Assembly: GCF_013404085.1 (NCBI RefSeq)
Contig: NZ_JABFHO010000001.1
Coordinates: 62,001 to 126,000, forward strand
Direction: 5' to 3'
Source: Winogradskyella helgolandensis
GTDB lineage: Bacteria > Bacteroidota > Bacteroidia > Flavobacteriales > Flavobacteriaceae
DNA: 64,000 nt
The position numbers and the translations under genes are program-made. Positions 1 through 9,724 of this stretch are shown here, piece by piece (position 1 is the stretch's first letter; each line of letters starts with the position of its first letter). Under the pieces are notes generated by a model. That model was not told where the DNA came from and did no database searches. It saw nothing but the letters and a program-made list of their open reading frames with translations.

Positions 1-1088
1 GGTGTAATAATTGCTGGCTCTTTTTCTTTAGCAATAGTTTCATTAGTTTCACCTAATGCATGAATCACTTTTTTAGTTTCAGTATTTGAAATTTCATTTT
101 GCTGATCGACGTCAAATCCTGTAGCAATAATCGTTACAGAAATAGATTCTTGTAACTCTTCATCTTCACCAACACCCATAATAATATTGGCTCCATGACC
201 TGCTTCAGATTGAATATGATCGTTAATTTCACCAATCTCATCAATAGTAATTTCTTGTGAACCAGAAACGATTAGCAACAATACGTTTTTAGCACCAGTA
301 ATTTTATTATCGTTAAGTAATGGTGAGTCTAAAGCATTCATAATAGCTTCTTGTGCTCTGGTTTGACCCGAAGCAGTAGCAGATCCCATAATCGCTGTTC
401 CACTATTACTTAATACTGTTTTAGCATCACGTAAATCAATATTCTGAGTATAGTGATGTGTAATTACTTCTGCTATACCGCGAGACGCTGTAGCTAAGAC
501 CTCATCTGCTTTAGAGAAACCTGCTTTAAACCCAAGGTTTCCATAAACTTCTCGAAGTTTATTATTGTTAATTACAACTAATGAATCCACATGGGAACGT
601 AATTTTTCAATACCACGTTGGGCTTGTGCGTTACGCATTTTACCTTCAAATTGAAAAGGCATAGTAACGATTCCAACCGTAAGAATATCTAGTTCTTTAG
701 CCATTTTAGCAATAACTGGTGCGGCACCTGTACCTGTACCACCACCCATTCCTGCAGTGATAAACACCATTTTTGTATTGGTATCTAACATTCTACGAAT
801 GTCTTCTAAACTTTCTATTGCTGCTTCTTCCCCTACGTCTGGATTAGCTCCTGCACCTAAACCTTCAGTTAGGGCAACACCTAATTGTATTTTGTTTGGA
901 ACTCCACTGCTATGAAGGGCTTGAGAATCTGTATTACAGATTACAAAATCGACTCCTTTTATACCTTGTTGAAACATGTGGTTAATGGCATTACTACCAC
1001 CTCCACCGACACCAATTACTTTGATGACGTTTGATTGATGCTTTGGCAAATCAAATGAAATGTTTCCAAATTCGTTGCTGTTACTCAT
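1..1088 (-). CDS. ftsZ: Cell division GTPase FtsZ (C-terminus cut by window edge)
   Basis: FtsZ is the tubulin-like GTPase that polymerises into the cytoplasmic Z-ring. Reading the minus strand from the ATG at 1086-1088 gives MSNSNEFGNISFDLPKHQSN and then the nucleotide-binding glycine loop VIGVGGGGSNAIN. The tubulin signature GGGTGTG is encoded at about 724-750. About 362 codons are visible. The reading frame is still open at base 1, inside the variable, charged linker after the GTPase core, so the C-terminal tail that binds FtsA is outside the window. It is the last dcw gene visible here, 79 bp after ftsA. The identification is secure; only the end is missing. Confidence 0.97.
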   Translation of the reverse strand, partial: MSNSNEFGNISFDLPKHQSNVIKVIGVGGGGSNAINHMFQQGIKGVDFVICNTDSQALHSSGVPNKIQLGVALTEGLGAGANPDVGEEAAIESLEDIRRMLDTNTKMVFITAGMGGGTGTGAAPVIAKMAKELDILTVGIVTMPFQFEGKMRNAQAQRGIEKLRSHVDSLVVINNNKLREVYGNLGFKAGFSKADEVLATASRGIAEVITHHYTQNIDLRDAKTVLSNSGTAIMGSATASGQTRAQEAIMNALDSPLLNDNKITGAKNVLLLIVSGSQEITIDEIGEINDHIQSEAGHGANIIMGVGEDEELQESISVTIIATGFDVDQQNEISNTETKKVIHALGETNETIAKEKEPAIIT

Positions 1089-1167
1089 TATATTATGGAT
1101 TAACTATTATTCTATTTTATTAAATTTATTTATAAAGGCAAAATTTTAGATGAATTGCGATTCGCAT

Positions 1168-2493
1168 TTATTCCGCATTATCCAAAAAATCCTTTACACG
1201 CTCCGTTAATTTATCTAAAAACGAACGACGCTCTTTTACAGGTTCTGGCACTACTACTTCTGGCTCTTGCTCTTCTTCAACTTCATTTTCTATAACCAAT
1301 TCTTCTTCAACTAGCTCAACTTTTTTACGTTCTTGACGTTTTAAGCCATCCATCACCAATCCAACTGCTGTAGCATACAACGGACTTGCAATATCCTCAT
1401 CACTATCTCCTGCTAAATGCTCATTTGGATAGCCAATTCTGGTATCCATTCCGGTGATATATTCAACTAATTGTTTTAAATGTTTTAATTGCGCTCCACC
1501 ACCTGTTAAAACGATGCCTCCAATCAACTTTTTCTTTTGCTCTTCGTGACCGTAGTTTTTTATTTCAACATAAACTTGTTCTATAATTTCCACCACTCTT
1601 GCGTGAATAATTTTAGACAAATTCTTTAACGTGATTTCTTTTGGCTCTCTTCCTCTTAATCCAGGAATAGATACAATTTCGTTATCCTTATTTTCACCTG
1701 GCCAAGCAGATCCAAACTTTACTTTTAAAAGTTCAGCTTGCTTTTCAATAATTGAACAGCCTTCTTTTATGTCTTCGGTAATGACACCTCCACCAAAAGG
1801 AATTACAGCAGTATGACGAATGATTCCATCTTTAAAAACAGCTAAATCTGTTGTTCCACCACCTATATCAATCAATGCCACACCAGCCTCTTTCTCTTCT
1901 CTACTCAACACCGCATTAGCAGACGCTAAAGGTTCTAAAGTGATACCCTCTAAGTTTAAACCTGCACTTTTTATACAACGACCAACATTTCTAATCGAAG
2001 ATACCTGACCAACAACAACATGAAAATTAGCTTCCAAACGTCCACCGTACATTCCTATTGGCTCAGTAATTTCCGCCTGACCATCAATTTTAAATTCTTG
2101 TGGCAACACATGAATAATCTCTTCACCAGGAAGCATTACTAATTTATGAACCTGATTGATTAAACGATCAATATCTTCTTCATCGATTACCATATCCGAA
2201 TTTGGACGTGTAATGTAATCGCTATGTTGTAAACTACGTATATGCTGACCTGCAATACCTACAGTAACATCCACAATTTTTTCGCCAGATGCTGCTTCAG
2301 CTTCTTGTACAGCTTGTTGAATAGACTGAATGGTCTGTGTAATATTATTAACCACACCACGATGCACTCCCATACTTTTGGCTTTACCTAAGCCTAGAAT
2401 TTCAACTTTATCGTACTCGTTTTTACGACCAATCATGGCCACAATTTTTGTGGTTCCTATATCTAGACCTACCGAAATGTTTTGTTTGTCCAT
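1168..2493 (-). CDS. ftsA: Cell division protein FtsA
   Basis: FtsA is the actin-like ATPase that ties FtsZ filaments to the inner membrane. The 441-residue product opens with the phosphate-1 motif SVGLDIGTTKIVAMIGRK and has the second phosphate loop ALIDIGGGTTDLAVF near residue 210 and the adenosine motif GGIVLTGGGAQLKHL near residue 325. After an acidic, proline-rich linker it ends in an amphipathic helix (RRSFLDKLTERVKDFL) that fits the membrane-targeting tail of the family. It starts 3 bp after ftsQ stops, so the two are almost certainly co-transcribed. Length and motif order are normal. Confidence 0.97.
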   Translation of the reverse strand: MDKQNISVGLDIGTTKIVAMIGRKNEYDKVEILGLGKAKSMGVHRGVVNNITQTIQSIQQAVQEAEAASGEKIVDVTVGIAGQHIRSLQHSDYITRPNSDMVIDEEDIDRLINQVHKLVMLPGEEIIHVLPQEFKIDGQAEITEPIGMYGGRLEANFHVVVGQVSSIRNVGRCIKSAGLNLEGITLEPLASANAVLSREEKEAGVALIDIGGGTTDLAVFKDGIIRHTAVIPFGGGVITEDIKEGCSIIEKQAELLKVKFGSAWPGENKDNEIVSIPGLRGREPKEITLKNLSKIIHARVVEIIEQVYVEIKNYGHEEQKKKLIGGIVLTGGGAQLKHLKQLVEYITGMDTRIGYPNEHLAGDSDEDIASPLYATAVGLVMDGLKRQERKKVELVEEELVIENEVEEEQEPEVVVPEPVKERRSFLDKLTERVKDFLDNAE

Positions 2494-2496
2494 AGC

Positions 2497-3219
2497 TTAC
2501 TTTTTGGTGCAAATAACTTGTTTGTCAAATTTTAAATTCACTAACGCATAGCTATCTAAAATTTGGTCTTTAAAAGCCTTTTGGTAAAACGCCTTAAAAT
2601 TGTTTATCTTTTTATCGAGTTGTTTTAAAGTTCCTAAATGAACCGTAAAATTACTTTTTCTAATTTTAAAATCAATGGTGTTATCGTTGTTCTGACGAAT
2701 CTCAATGACATGTTTCTTTAAAAAATCATCTTCATCCACAGCTTTTGCAAATTCAAAGACTGTTTTGAGGTTATTTTTATCGATATTTCCAGTAACAAGC
2801 GGCACTCTTGCTGCGTAATTATGAGACAAAGGCATAAATCCACCTTCGTCATCGATATAATACGACACTTTTGTGTTCACTCTTGCAATAGGTTTTTTTT
2901 GTTCAATTTCAGCCGAAAGTGCACCGTCTACTGACATAAACACTTCTGCTTGCTTGATCATTGGATTAGATTTCAGGGCAGATTCTAATTTATTCAAATC
3001 TATAATTTCTTTGGGTTGTTGCGAAACAGGTTCTTGATTTACTATTAACAATTTACTAACATTCACATCTGTAATAAATAATTTGTTTTCACCCAAAAAT
3101 GTGATGTTTGGCTCACTTACTTTTCGTGTCTTATTTCTTTGATTTGAAAACGCAAACAAAAAGCCCACCAAAACCATTAACCCTATGATTTTTATATAGT
3201 TGAAATTAATCTTTGACAT
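2497..3219 (-). CDS. ftsQ: Cell division protein FtsQ/DivIB
   Basis: This 240-residue single-pass membrane protein has a short cytoplasmic N-terminus, one membrane segment near residues 9-26 (IIGLMVLVGFLFAFS) and a periplasmic part. A POTRA-like stretch follows, including the LESALKSNPMIKQAEVFMS segment that is typical of FtsQ. FtsQ links early and late divisome proteins. Sequence conservation in this family is weak, so the call rests mainly on topology and on position between murC and ftsA. Its start overlaps the end of murC by 14 bp, which suggests translational coupling. Confidence 0.9.
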   Translation of the reverse strand: MSKINFNYIKIIGLMVLVGFLFAFSNQRNKTRKVSEPNITFLGENKLFITDVNVSKLLIVNQEPVSQQPKEIIDLNKLESALKSNPMIKQAEVFMSVDGALSAEIEQKKPIARVNTKVSYYIDDEGGFMPLSHNYAARVPLVTGNIDKNNLKTVFEFAKAVDEDDFLKKHVIEIRQNNDNTIDFKIRKSNFTVHLGTLKQLDKKINNFKAFYQKAFKDQILDSYALVNLKFDKQVICTKK

Positions 3220-4558
3220 AAAATGCTTCTTTTATATGTTTAACTTCAGCTCCAATATCTCCTGCTCCAATTGTTAACACGATTTGAGCATCGGATTTTT
3301 GAATTTCATTGATTATTTCTGATTTTTGAATTAATTTTTTTCTGGAATTTACAATCTTTTCTAAAAGCCATTTAGACGTTACTCCTTCCATCGGTAATTC
3401 TCTTGCAGGATAGATATCTAAAAGTAATATTTCATCGAATTTCGAAAGACTTTCTGCAAAGCCATCTACAAAATCTTTTGTTCTACTAAATAAATGTGGT
3501 TGAAAAATCGCTAATACTTTTTTATCAGGATACATTTCTCTAACCGCTTGATGTACTGCATTAATTTCCTCAGGATGATGTGCATAATCATCGATAAACA
3601 CCAAATCCTCGGTTTTAATTTGATATGTAAATCGCCTTTTTACGCCTTTATACGATTCTAAAGCTTTAGACAATTCATTGTAAGAACAACCATATTCCGC
3701 AGCCATTGCCACAGCGATAATTGCATTAGAAAGATTATGTCTTCCTGGTAGACTAAATTTGAAATCCTTTTGAATTCCGGTTGGTGTTTTTACATCAAAA
3801 CGATAACAACCATTTTCTATTGAAATATTTTGCGCACAGTAATCCGAATCGTCTTCAATTCCGTAGGTAATACCTTTTAAAGGCAAACCATTTTTAACGA
3901 ATAGTTTTCCGTTTGGTTTAATACATTCAGAAAAATCCTTGAAGGTTTTAACTAACTCTTCAGCATTGCCGTAAATATCTAAATGATCAGCATCCATCGA
4001 AGTAATACAAGCTAAATCTGGTGACAAGGTTAAAAACGAACGGTCAAATTCATCGGCTTCCACAACCGTCACATCGGTTCCATTTATAATTAAATTGGAA
4101 TTATAGTTTTCACTAATTCCCCCTAAAAAGGCCGTGACAGGCGCATTGCATTCATTCAACAAGTGTCCCAAAATACTTGTTGTGGTTGTTTTACCATGTG
4201 TTCCAGCAACCGCCAAACAAATGGTTTGCTTTGTGATTTCACCTAAAACTGAGGAACGCTTTAAAACATTGAAATTATTAGCTTTAAAATAATCGAATTC
4301 CGAATGTCCCTTTGGAATCGCAGGTGTATAAACGACAAGTGTATTTTCAGGATTTAAAAATAAGCTAGAAACTTTTTCAATATTATCTTCAAAATGAATT
4401 TCTACTCCCAAATCTTCAAGCGAATTTGTGATGTCCGTTGGCGTTTTATCATAACCAGCCACATGCATACCATTGGCTACAAAATAGCGTGCAATCGCAC
4501 TCATTCCGATGCCTCCGATGCCAATAAAATAAACGTTATTTAGGTTATTGAAATTCAT
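3206..4558 (-). CDS. murC: UDP-N-acetylmuramate--L-alanine ligase MurC
   Basis: MurC adds L-alanine to UDP-MurNAc, the first amino-acid step of peptidoglycan precursor synthesis in the cytoplasm. The 450-residue protein shows the N-terminal Rossmann glycine motif [16 protein letters not shown], the Mur ligase P-loop [10 protein letters not shown] at residues 118-127, the central-domain ADEFDRSFL segment and the C-terminal [10 protein letters not shown] motif that separates MurC from the other Mur ligases. It overlaps murG by 4 bp upstream (ATGA type) and ftsQ by 14 bp downstream. This is tight operon packing. Confidence 0.97.
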   Translation of the reverse strand: MNFNNLNNVYFIGIGGIGMSAIARYFVANGMHVAGYDKTPTDITNSLEDLGVEIHFEDNIEKVSSLFLNPENTLVVYTPAIPKGHSEFDYFKANNFNVLKRSSVLGEITKQTICLAVAGTHGKTTTTSILGHLLNECNAPVTAFLGGISENYNSNLIINGTDVTVVEADEFDRSFLTLSPDLACITSMDADHLDIYGNAEELVKTFKDFSECIKPNGKLFVKNGLPLKGITYGIEDDSDYCAQNISIENGCYRFDVKTPTGIQKDFKFSLPGRHNLSNAIIAVAMAAEYGCSYNELSKALESYKGVKRRFTYQIKTEDLVFIDDYAHHPEEINAVHQAVREMYPDKKVLAIFQPHLFSRTKDFVDGFAESLSKFDEILLLDIYPARELPMEGVTSKWLLEKIVNSRKKLIQKSEIINEIQKSDAQIVLTIGAGDIGAEVKHIKEAFYVKD

Positions 4559-5661
4559 TTATTATTTAATAAGTTTTCAACTTCATCAACAATAGCATTA
4601 GTTGCATTAACCAATGCCAAGGATAGAATATGTTTACTTAATTCGTTTCGTTTTTCGTCGTTAGATATTAGATCTGAAAATTTAGTTTGAAAATCAACAT
4701 CCAAATCCTTTTCTCTTATTAAAATCGCTGCGTTTTTATCTGCAACTGACTGTGCGTTTTTAGTTTGATGATCTTCTGCAACATTTGGCGACGGAATAAA
4801 AATCACTGGCTTACCTACAATACACAATTCAGAAACAGATATAGCTCCTGCCCTAGAGATTATTACATCTGCTGCTGCATAAGCTAGGTCCATATGGTTT
4901 AAAAACGCATGAACTTGAATATTTTTCAATTCATTATATTGCTTATACTGATCGTAATACAACTTTCCACATTGCCAAACCACTTGAACATCTCGCTCTT
5001 CAAAAAACCCAATATTATCTTTTATAAGCTGATTGATACGTCTTGCTCCTAAACTACCACCTAAAACTAACAGTGTTTGTTTATTATGTTTTAATTCAAA
5101 GGCATCTTTACCTTCAATATGTTTATCTTTTACTTGTAATAAATCCTTTCGAATTGGGTTTCCTGTTAATTTAATTTTTTCTTTCGGAAAGAATTTATCT
5201 AAACCTTCATAAGCCACACATATCGTGTTTACTTTTTTCGCTAGTAACTTATTTGTAATACCGGGAAACGAATTCTGCTCCTGTATTAAACTCGGCACCC
5301 CTTTTGACGAAGCCACATGCAATAAAGGGCCACTTGCAAAACCACCTGTCCCAATCACTACATTTGGCTTAAACGTATTTACAATTTTTCGCGAACGCAA
5401 TAAGCTACTTATTAACTTCAATGGAAATGCTAAATTTCTTAATGTCAACTTACGTTGAATCCCAGAAATCCATAAACCTTCAATTTCGTAACCAGCTTGT
5501 GGCACTTTATCCATCTCCATGCGATCCGAAGCTCCAACAAATAAGAATTCAGCATCAGGATGGCGAGACTTTAATTCGTCTGCAATCGCAACAGCAGGAT
5601 AAATATGTCCTCCTGTTCCTCCTCCTGAAAGGATAAATCGATATGGCTTATTATTTTTCAA
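4555..5661 (-). CDS. murG: UDP-GlcNAc--lipid I GlcNAc transferase MurG
   Basis: MurG is a GT28 glycosyltransferase on the inner face of the membrane that converts lipid I to lipid II. The 368-residue product has the N-terminal loop [19 protein letters not shown], a central [10 protein letters not shown] loop, the UDP-GlcNAc binding segment [13 protein letters not shown] and the AEDHQTKNA motif. Length is typical. The 108 bp upstream, between it and ftsW, hold only a dispersed repeat, so readthrough from ftsW is likely. Confidence 0.97.
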   Translation of the reverse strand: MKNNKPYRFILSGGGTGGHIYPAVAIADELKSRHPDAEFLFVGASDRMEMDKVPQAGYEIEGLWISGIQRKLTLRNLAFPLKLISSLLRSRKIVNTFKPNVVIGTGGFASGPLLHVASSKGVPSLIQEQNSFPGITNKLLAKKVNTICVAYEGLDKFFPKEKIKLTGNPIRKDLLQVKDKHIEGKDAFELKHNKQTLLVLGGSLGARRINQLIKDNIGFFEERDVQVVWQCGKLYYDQYKQYNELKNIQVHAFLNHMDLAYAAADVIISRAGAISVSELCIVGKPVIFIPSPNVAEDHQTKNAQSVADKNAAILIREKDLDVDFQTKFSDLISNDEKRNELSKHILSLALVNATNAIVDEVENLLNNK

Positions 5662-5695
5662 ACTTTAAAATTCAAATATTTTAATTCTAGTTACT

Positions 5696-5754
5696 AACAC
5701 CCTTAAAGTCCCATCAAGGGGACGATCACTCAATTCAAACCACTTTAAACTGAT
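5696..5754. repeat. Dispersed repeat with GTCCC/GGGAC palindrome, copy 1
   Basis: The first 28 bases differ at only two positions from those at 18394-18421. Both copies contain a small inverted repeat, GTCCC(A/C)TCAAGGGGAC. Similarity continues more weakly for about 30 bases and ends in ACTGAT. Both copies lie in intergenic spacers. It looks like a non-coding dispersed element. Confidence 0.6.
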
Positions 5755-5769
5755 CTCTTTTTATATTTT

Positions 5770-6957
5770 TTAAATCGCTTCGCTTAAAATAGCTAACGGA
5801 TTGTCTTCTGCGTCTTCTTGTTCTTTTAATTCTTCACGTTTTGCACTTACACTTAATATTATTCCTATAGACAAACAAGTCATCCAAATTGAGGTTCCAC
5901 CACTACTAATTAAAGGTAAGGTTTGACCTGTAACAGGAAATAATTCTACTGCAACTCCCATATTCAGCAACGCTTGAAACACTATTGGCAATCCAACACC
6001 TAACACCAATAATTTTCCGAATATCGTATCTGACTTATGACTTACAACTATGATTCTAAATAACAACCACATGTATAAAACCAACAAAAATATACCTCCA
6101 TACAAACCGTATTCTTCAATAATTATCGCAAAAATAAAATCGGATGACGATTGTGGCAAAAAATTCTTTTGAACACTTTTTCCCGGACCTAAAGGTGAAA
6201 TCCCTGTCGCAATCGCAATTTTTGCTTTCTCAATTTGATAATCTGCTTCCGTATCTTCACCATTGGAGAAATTCTCAATTCGATTCATCCAAGTATCTAC
6301 CCTATTTGGCATCGCATCTGGAAATGCTTTTGCCACCAAAACAAACATTGTGAGCGCCAACAAACCTGTTCCGATTATAATTAAAAGATACTTTATTGGA
6401 TAACCACCAATAAATGCCAACATCATTATCATTGTAAATATGATGGCTGTGGTAGAAAAATTAGCAGGTAATATGAGGATTAAAATTAGAAAAACTGGTA
6501 TCCAAAGCGGCAATAACGACTCTTTAAAACTAACCTCTTCATCTTTAATTTTTGATAAGTAACGTGCCACATAAACCATTAACACCACAGCTGCTAATGT
6601 TGATGTTTGAAAAGACATATTTACAATCGGAATCTGAATCCAACGACTTGCATTAGCTCCAGCAATTGTAGTTCCTTGAAGCATTGTAACCAACAACAAA
6701 ACAAACACAATAGGAATCATAATCATAGACAAGCCACGAAAATATTTGTAAGGCAATTTATGAACACCAAACATAATTACAAAGCCCAAAAGCAGATGCA
6801 TAAAATGTTTTATAAAAAAAGAAAACGTATTGGTATTCCCACTATTTGCTAGATTACTTGCAGCACTATAAACAGGCATAAACGAGAATATAGCCAATAG
6901 CGCGACTATTGCCCAAATGGCTTTATCCCCTTTTATTTGTTTAAATATGTTTTGCAT
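5770..6957 (-). CDS. ftsW: Lipid II polymerase / divisome protein FtsW
   Basis: FtsW is a SEDS-family peptidoglycan glycosyltransferase that works with FtsI at the septum. The protein has about ten hydrophobic segments and the SEDS hallmarks EEYGLYGGIFLLVLY and LPVTGQTLPLISSGGTS near the C-terminus. I chose the ATG at 6955-6957 (MQNIFKQIKGDKAIWA, 395 residues) over one 15 bp upstream. The extra MTKRK of the longer form is encoded partly by the end of the palindromic repeat at 6968-7035 and is not expected in the family. It follows murD in the dcw cluster. Confidence 0.95.
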   Translation of the reverse strand: MQNIFKQIKGDKAIWAIVALLAIFSFMPVYSAASNLANSGNTNTFSFFIKHFMHLLLGFVIMFGVHKLPYKYFRGLSMIMIPIVFVLLLVTMLQGTTIAGANASRWIQIPIVNMSFQTSTLAAVVLMVYVARYLSKIKDEEVSFKESLLPLWIPVFLILILILPANFSTTAIIFTMIMMLAFIGGYPIKYLLIIIGTGLLALTMFVLVAKAFPDAMPNRVDTWMNRIENFSNGEDTEADYQIEKAKIAIATGISPLGPGKSVQKNFLPQSSSDFIFAIIIEEYGLYGGIFLLVLYMWLLFRIIVVSHKSDTIFGKLLVLGVGLPIVFQALLNMGVAVELFPVTGQTLPLISSGGTSIWMTCLSIGIILSVSAKREELKEQEDAEDNPLAILSEAI

Positions 6958-6967
6958 TTTCCGCTTT

Positions 6968-7035
6968 GTCATTCCTGCGAAAGCAGGAGTCTAATTGTTT
7001 ATCTTATTGTAGATTCTTGCTTTCGCAAGAATGAC
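6968..7035. repeat. Palindromic GTCATTCCTGC repeat, murD-ftsW junction
   Basis: This 68-bp imperfect palindrome has arms starting GTCATTCCTGCGAAAGCAGG and ending CTTTCGCAAGAATGAC, with each arm itself a small hairpin (CCTGCGAAAGCAGG). It resembles the REP/MITE-like palindromes (compare ATTCCC...GGGAAT repeats) that are widespread in bacteria. A second full copy lies at 8390-8461 and half a copy at 13531-13555. It would fold strongly in the dcw transcript. Confidence 0.85.
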
Positions 7036-7041
7036 AACACT

Positions 7042-8373
7042 CTATAAATTCCTTACAGCATTTTTAAATTGACGCCCTCTATCTTCATAATTTTCGAACA
7101 AATCGAAACTAGCACAAGCAGGTGACAACAACACATTGTCTCCAGCGTTAGCTAATTTATAAGCAATCTTTACAGCTTCACTCATGTATTGTGTTTCAAT
7201 AATTACATCGACCATATTACCAAAAGACTCCATTAGCTTCGCGTTATCTACACCTAAGCAAATAATAGCCTTAACTTTTTCGTTCACAAACGGAAATAAC
7301 TCCCTGTATTCATTGCCTTTGTCGACTCCACCAACAATCCAAACCGTAGGCGCGTCCATACTTTCTAAAGCGAAATACGTTGCATTTACATTAGTTGCTT
7401 TTGAGTCGTTGATATACTGCACCTTATTAATTTTTAAGACATGTTCTAAACGATGCTCAACACCTTGAAAATTTTCGAGACTTTCACGTATCGTTTGTTT
7501 TCTAATTTTGAGTAAATGCGCAACAGTAGAAGCCGCCATTGCGTTTTTGACGTTGTGTTTCCCTTCTAATGCTAAATTATTTGTTGGCATAATGATTTGA
7601 TTGTTATCTATTGTTATTATTATATTATTGTTGTCTAAATATGCGCCTTGCTCAATAACTCTTGTTAATGAAAAAGGCAATTTTTTTGATTGAATTTGAT
7701 GCGTTTTCATGTACTCTAAAATGACCTCATCATCGGCATCATATATGAAATAGTCATCTTCTGTTTGGTTTTCTACCACTCTAAATTTTGACGCGATATA
7801 GTTTTCAAACTTATAATCGTAACGATCTAAATGGTCTGGAGTGATATTGGTTAACACCGCAATTTTTGGTTTAAAATCTATAATATCATCTAATTGAAAA
7901 CTGCTAATCTCCAATACATAATTATCATGATTTTTCTCTAAAATTTGCTTTGCGAAACTATCTCCAATATTTCCCGCTAACCCAACATCTAATTCCTGCT
8001 TTAAAATATGATGCGTCAACGTTGCCGTTGTGGTTTTACCATTACTTCCTGTAATAGCCACCAAAGTCGCATCCGTAAATTTAGAAGCAAATTCAATCTC
8101 AGAAACCATTTTGATTCCCACATCGCGAATTTGTTTCACCAAAGCTACTTTATCTGGAATCCCAGGACTCTTCATGATGATGTCTGCATTTAGAATTTTT
8201 GATTCTGTATGCTGTTCATCTTCAAATTCAATTTCATTATTTAAAAGAACGTCTTTATATTTTTCTTTAATCTTTCCTTTGTCTGATACAAAAACCTCGC
8301 ATCCTTTTGCTTTTCCTAAAAGCGCTGTTCCCACTCCACTTTCACCACCTCCAAGAATTACAAGTCTTTTCAT
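7042..8373 (-). CDS. murD: UDP-MurNAc-L-alanine--D-glutamate ligase MurD
   Basis: MurD adds D-glutamate to UDP-MurNAc-L-Ala in the cytoplasm. From the ATG at 8371-8373 the protein is 443 residues, starting MKRLVILGGGESGVGTALL, the usual MurD opening. The P-loop ITGSNGKTTT sits at residues 107-116, and the C-terminal domain has NDSKATNVNA and SPACASFDLFENYEDRG. A longer form starting at 8394 adds MTKRINE, which begins inside the palindromic repeat at 8390-8461 and is probably spurious. Confidence 0.96.
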   Translation of the reverse strand: MKRLVILGGGESGVGTALLGKAKGCEVFVSDKGKIKEKYKDVLLNNEIEFEDEQHTESKILNADIIMKSPGIPDKVALVKQIRDVGIKMVSEIEFASKFTDATLVAITGSNGKTTTATLTHHILKQELDVGLAGNIGDSFAKQILEKNHDNYVLEISSFQLDDIIDFKPKIAVLTNITPDHLDRYDYKFENYIASKFRVVENQTEDDYFIYDADDEVILEYMKTHQIQSKKLPFSLTRVIEQGAYLDNNNIIITIDNNQIIMPTNNLALEGKHNVKNAMAASTVAHLLKIRKQTIRESLENFQGVEHRLEHVLKINKVQYINDSKATNVNATYFALESMDAPTVWIVGGVDKGNEYRELFPFVNEKVKAIICLGVDNAKLMESFGNMVDVIIETQYMSEAVKIAYKLANAGDNVLLSPACASFDLFENYEDRGRQFKNAVRNL

Positions 8374-8389
8374 TTCATTAATCCTTTTT

Positions 8390-8461
8390 GTCATTCCTGC
8401 GCAGGCAGGAATCTACTTTATTACTACTCTTATTGTGGATTCCTGCTTTCGCAGGAATGAC
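8390..8461. repeat. Palindromic GTCATTCCTGC repeat, mraY-murD junction
   Basis: This second full copy (72 bp) of the palindrome at 6968-7035 starts GTCATTCCTGCGCAGGCAGG and ends CTTTCGCAGGAATGAC. It sits between mraY and murD, close to both coding regions. Its arm sequence is nearer to a consensus than that of the first copy. Confidence 0.87.
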
Positions 8462-8469
8462 AAATTATT

Positions 8470-9711
8470 TTATCTAATTTTCAAGGTTACTATCGTTATA
8501 ATAGCAAGTAAGATTCCTACAATCCAAAAACGCGTAACTATCTTACTCTCATGATATCCTGATTTTTGATAATGATGATGTAAGGGCGACATTTTAAATA
8601 TGCGTCGACCTTCGCCAAACTTTTTTCTTGTGTATTTGAAATAACTAACTTGTAAAATAACTGATAAATTCTCTGCTAAAAATATACCACAGAGTATAGG
8701 AATCAACCATTCTTTTCTAACCGCTATGGCAATCACCGCAATGATTCCTCCAATAGTTAAACTCCCTGTGTCTCCCATAAATACCTGAGCAGGATAGGTG
8801 TTATACCATAAAAACCCAATTAATGCTCCAACAAATGCCGCAATGTAAATTGTGATTTCTTCCGCTCTTGGGATGTACATAATATCTAAGTACCCTGAAA
8901 ACACAATATTACTAGACACCCATGCAAAAATCCCCAGCGTCAATACAATTATAGCAGATGTTCCTGCCGCAAGACCATCGATGCCATCTGTGAGATTTGC
9001 ACCATTTGATACGGCTGTAATTATAATAATGCTGACTAGTATAAATACGAGCCAAGTGTATTTCTCTAACCCTGGACTAATCCATGTGATTAAATCGGAA
9101 TAATCAAACTCGTTATCTTTTAAAAAAGGAATTGTCGTTTTTGTTGACTTCTCTTCTGCTTTAAACAATTTTGCTGCTTGCACATCTGGATTTTCAATAC
9201 GTAATTCATTTTGCTGTGCAATTGGTAATTTTTCTTTGATCGTTACATCATTATGAAAAAACAATGTTGCACCAACTATAATTCCTAATCCAACTTGACC
9301 AAGAACTTTAAATCTCCCTTTTAAACCGTCTTTATCATTTTTGAATTTTTTGATATAATCATCAATAAACCCAATAGTTCCCATCCAAAGTGTGGTCACA
9401 ATTAACAGGATGATGTAAATATTTTCAAGCTTCGCCAATAATAAAACAGGAATAAGTGTTGCGAGAATTATGATAATCCCACCCATTGTTGGTGTTCCTG
9501 CTTTTTCAACTTGACCTTCTAATCCTAAATCACGAATCGTTTCACCAACTTGTTGTTTTTGTAGAAAACGAATAATGCGTTTACCAAAAATTGTAGAAAT
9601 TAACAATGACAATATAATAGCCACAGCCGCTCTAAAGGTGATAAACCCAAAAAGTGACGCTCCTGGAAACTGGAACTGTTTTTCTAAATATTCGAATAAG
9701 TAATACAGCAT
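8470..9711 (-). CDS. mraY: Phospho-MurNAc-pentapeptide translocase MraY
   Basis: MraY moves phospho-MurNAc-pentapeptide from UDP to undecaprenyl phosphate to make lipid I at the inner membrane. The 413-residue polytopic protein has [17 protein letters not shown] (catalytic aspartates), [26 protein letters not shown] and the [15 protein letters not shown] histidine motif. It is longer than the roughly 360-residue E. coli enzyme. The extra length is a polar insert of about 50 residues (about 155-205, rich in Lys and Glu) between membrane segments. I recall such an insert as common in Bacteroidota MraY. Confidence 0.97.
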   Translation of the reverse strand: MLYYLFEYLEKQFQFPGASLFGFITFRAAVAIILSLLISTIFGKRIIRFLQKQQVGETIRDLGLEGQVEKAGTPTMGGIIIILATLIPVLLLAKLENIYIILLIVTTLWMGTIGFIDDYIKKFKNDKDGLKGRFKVLGQVGLGIIVGATLFFHNDVTIKEKLPIAQQNELRIENPDVQAAKLFKAEEKSTKTTIPFLKDNEFDYSDLITWISPGLEKYTWLVFILVSIIIITAVSNGANLTDGIDGLAAGTSAIIVLTLGIFAWVSSNIVFSGYLDIMYIPRAEEITIYIAAFVGALIGFLWYNTYPAQVFMGDTGSLTIGGIIAVIAIAVRKEWLIPILCGIFLAENLSVILQVSYFKYTRKKFGEGRRIFKMSPLHHHYQKSGYHESKIVTRFWIVGILLAIITIVTLKIR

Positions 9712-9724
9712 TCTTGGTGGTTGT

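Noticed and set aside
8030..8554. 174-codon plus-strand frame across the murD-mraY junction
   Set aside because: It runs antisense through conserved MurD and the palindromic repeat, and the protein is low-complexity with no known motif.
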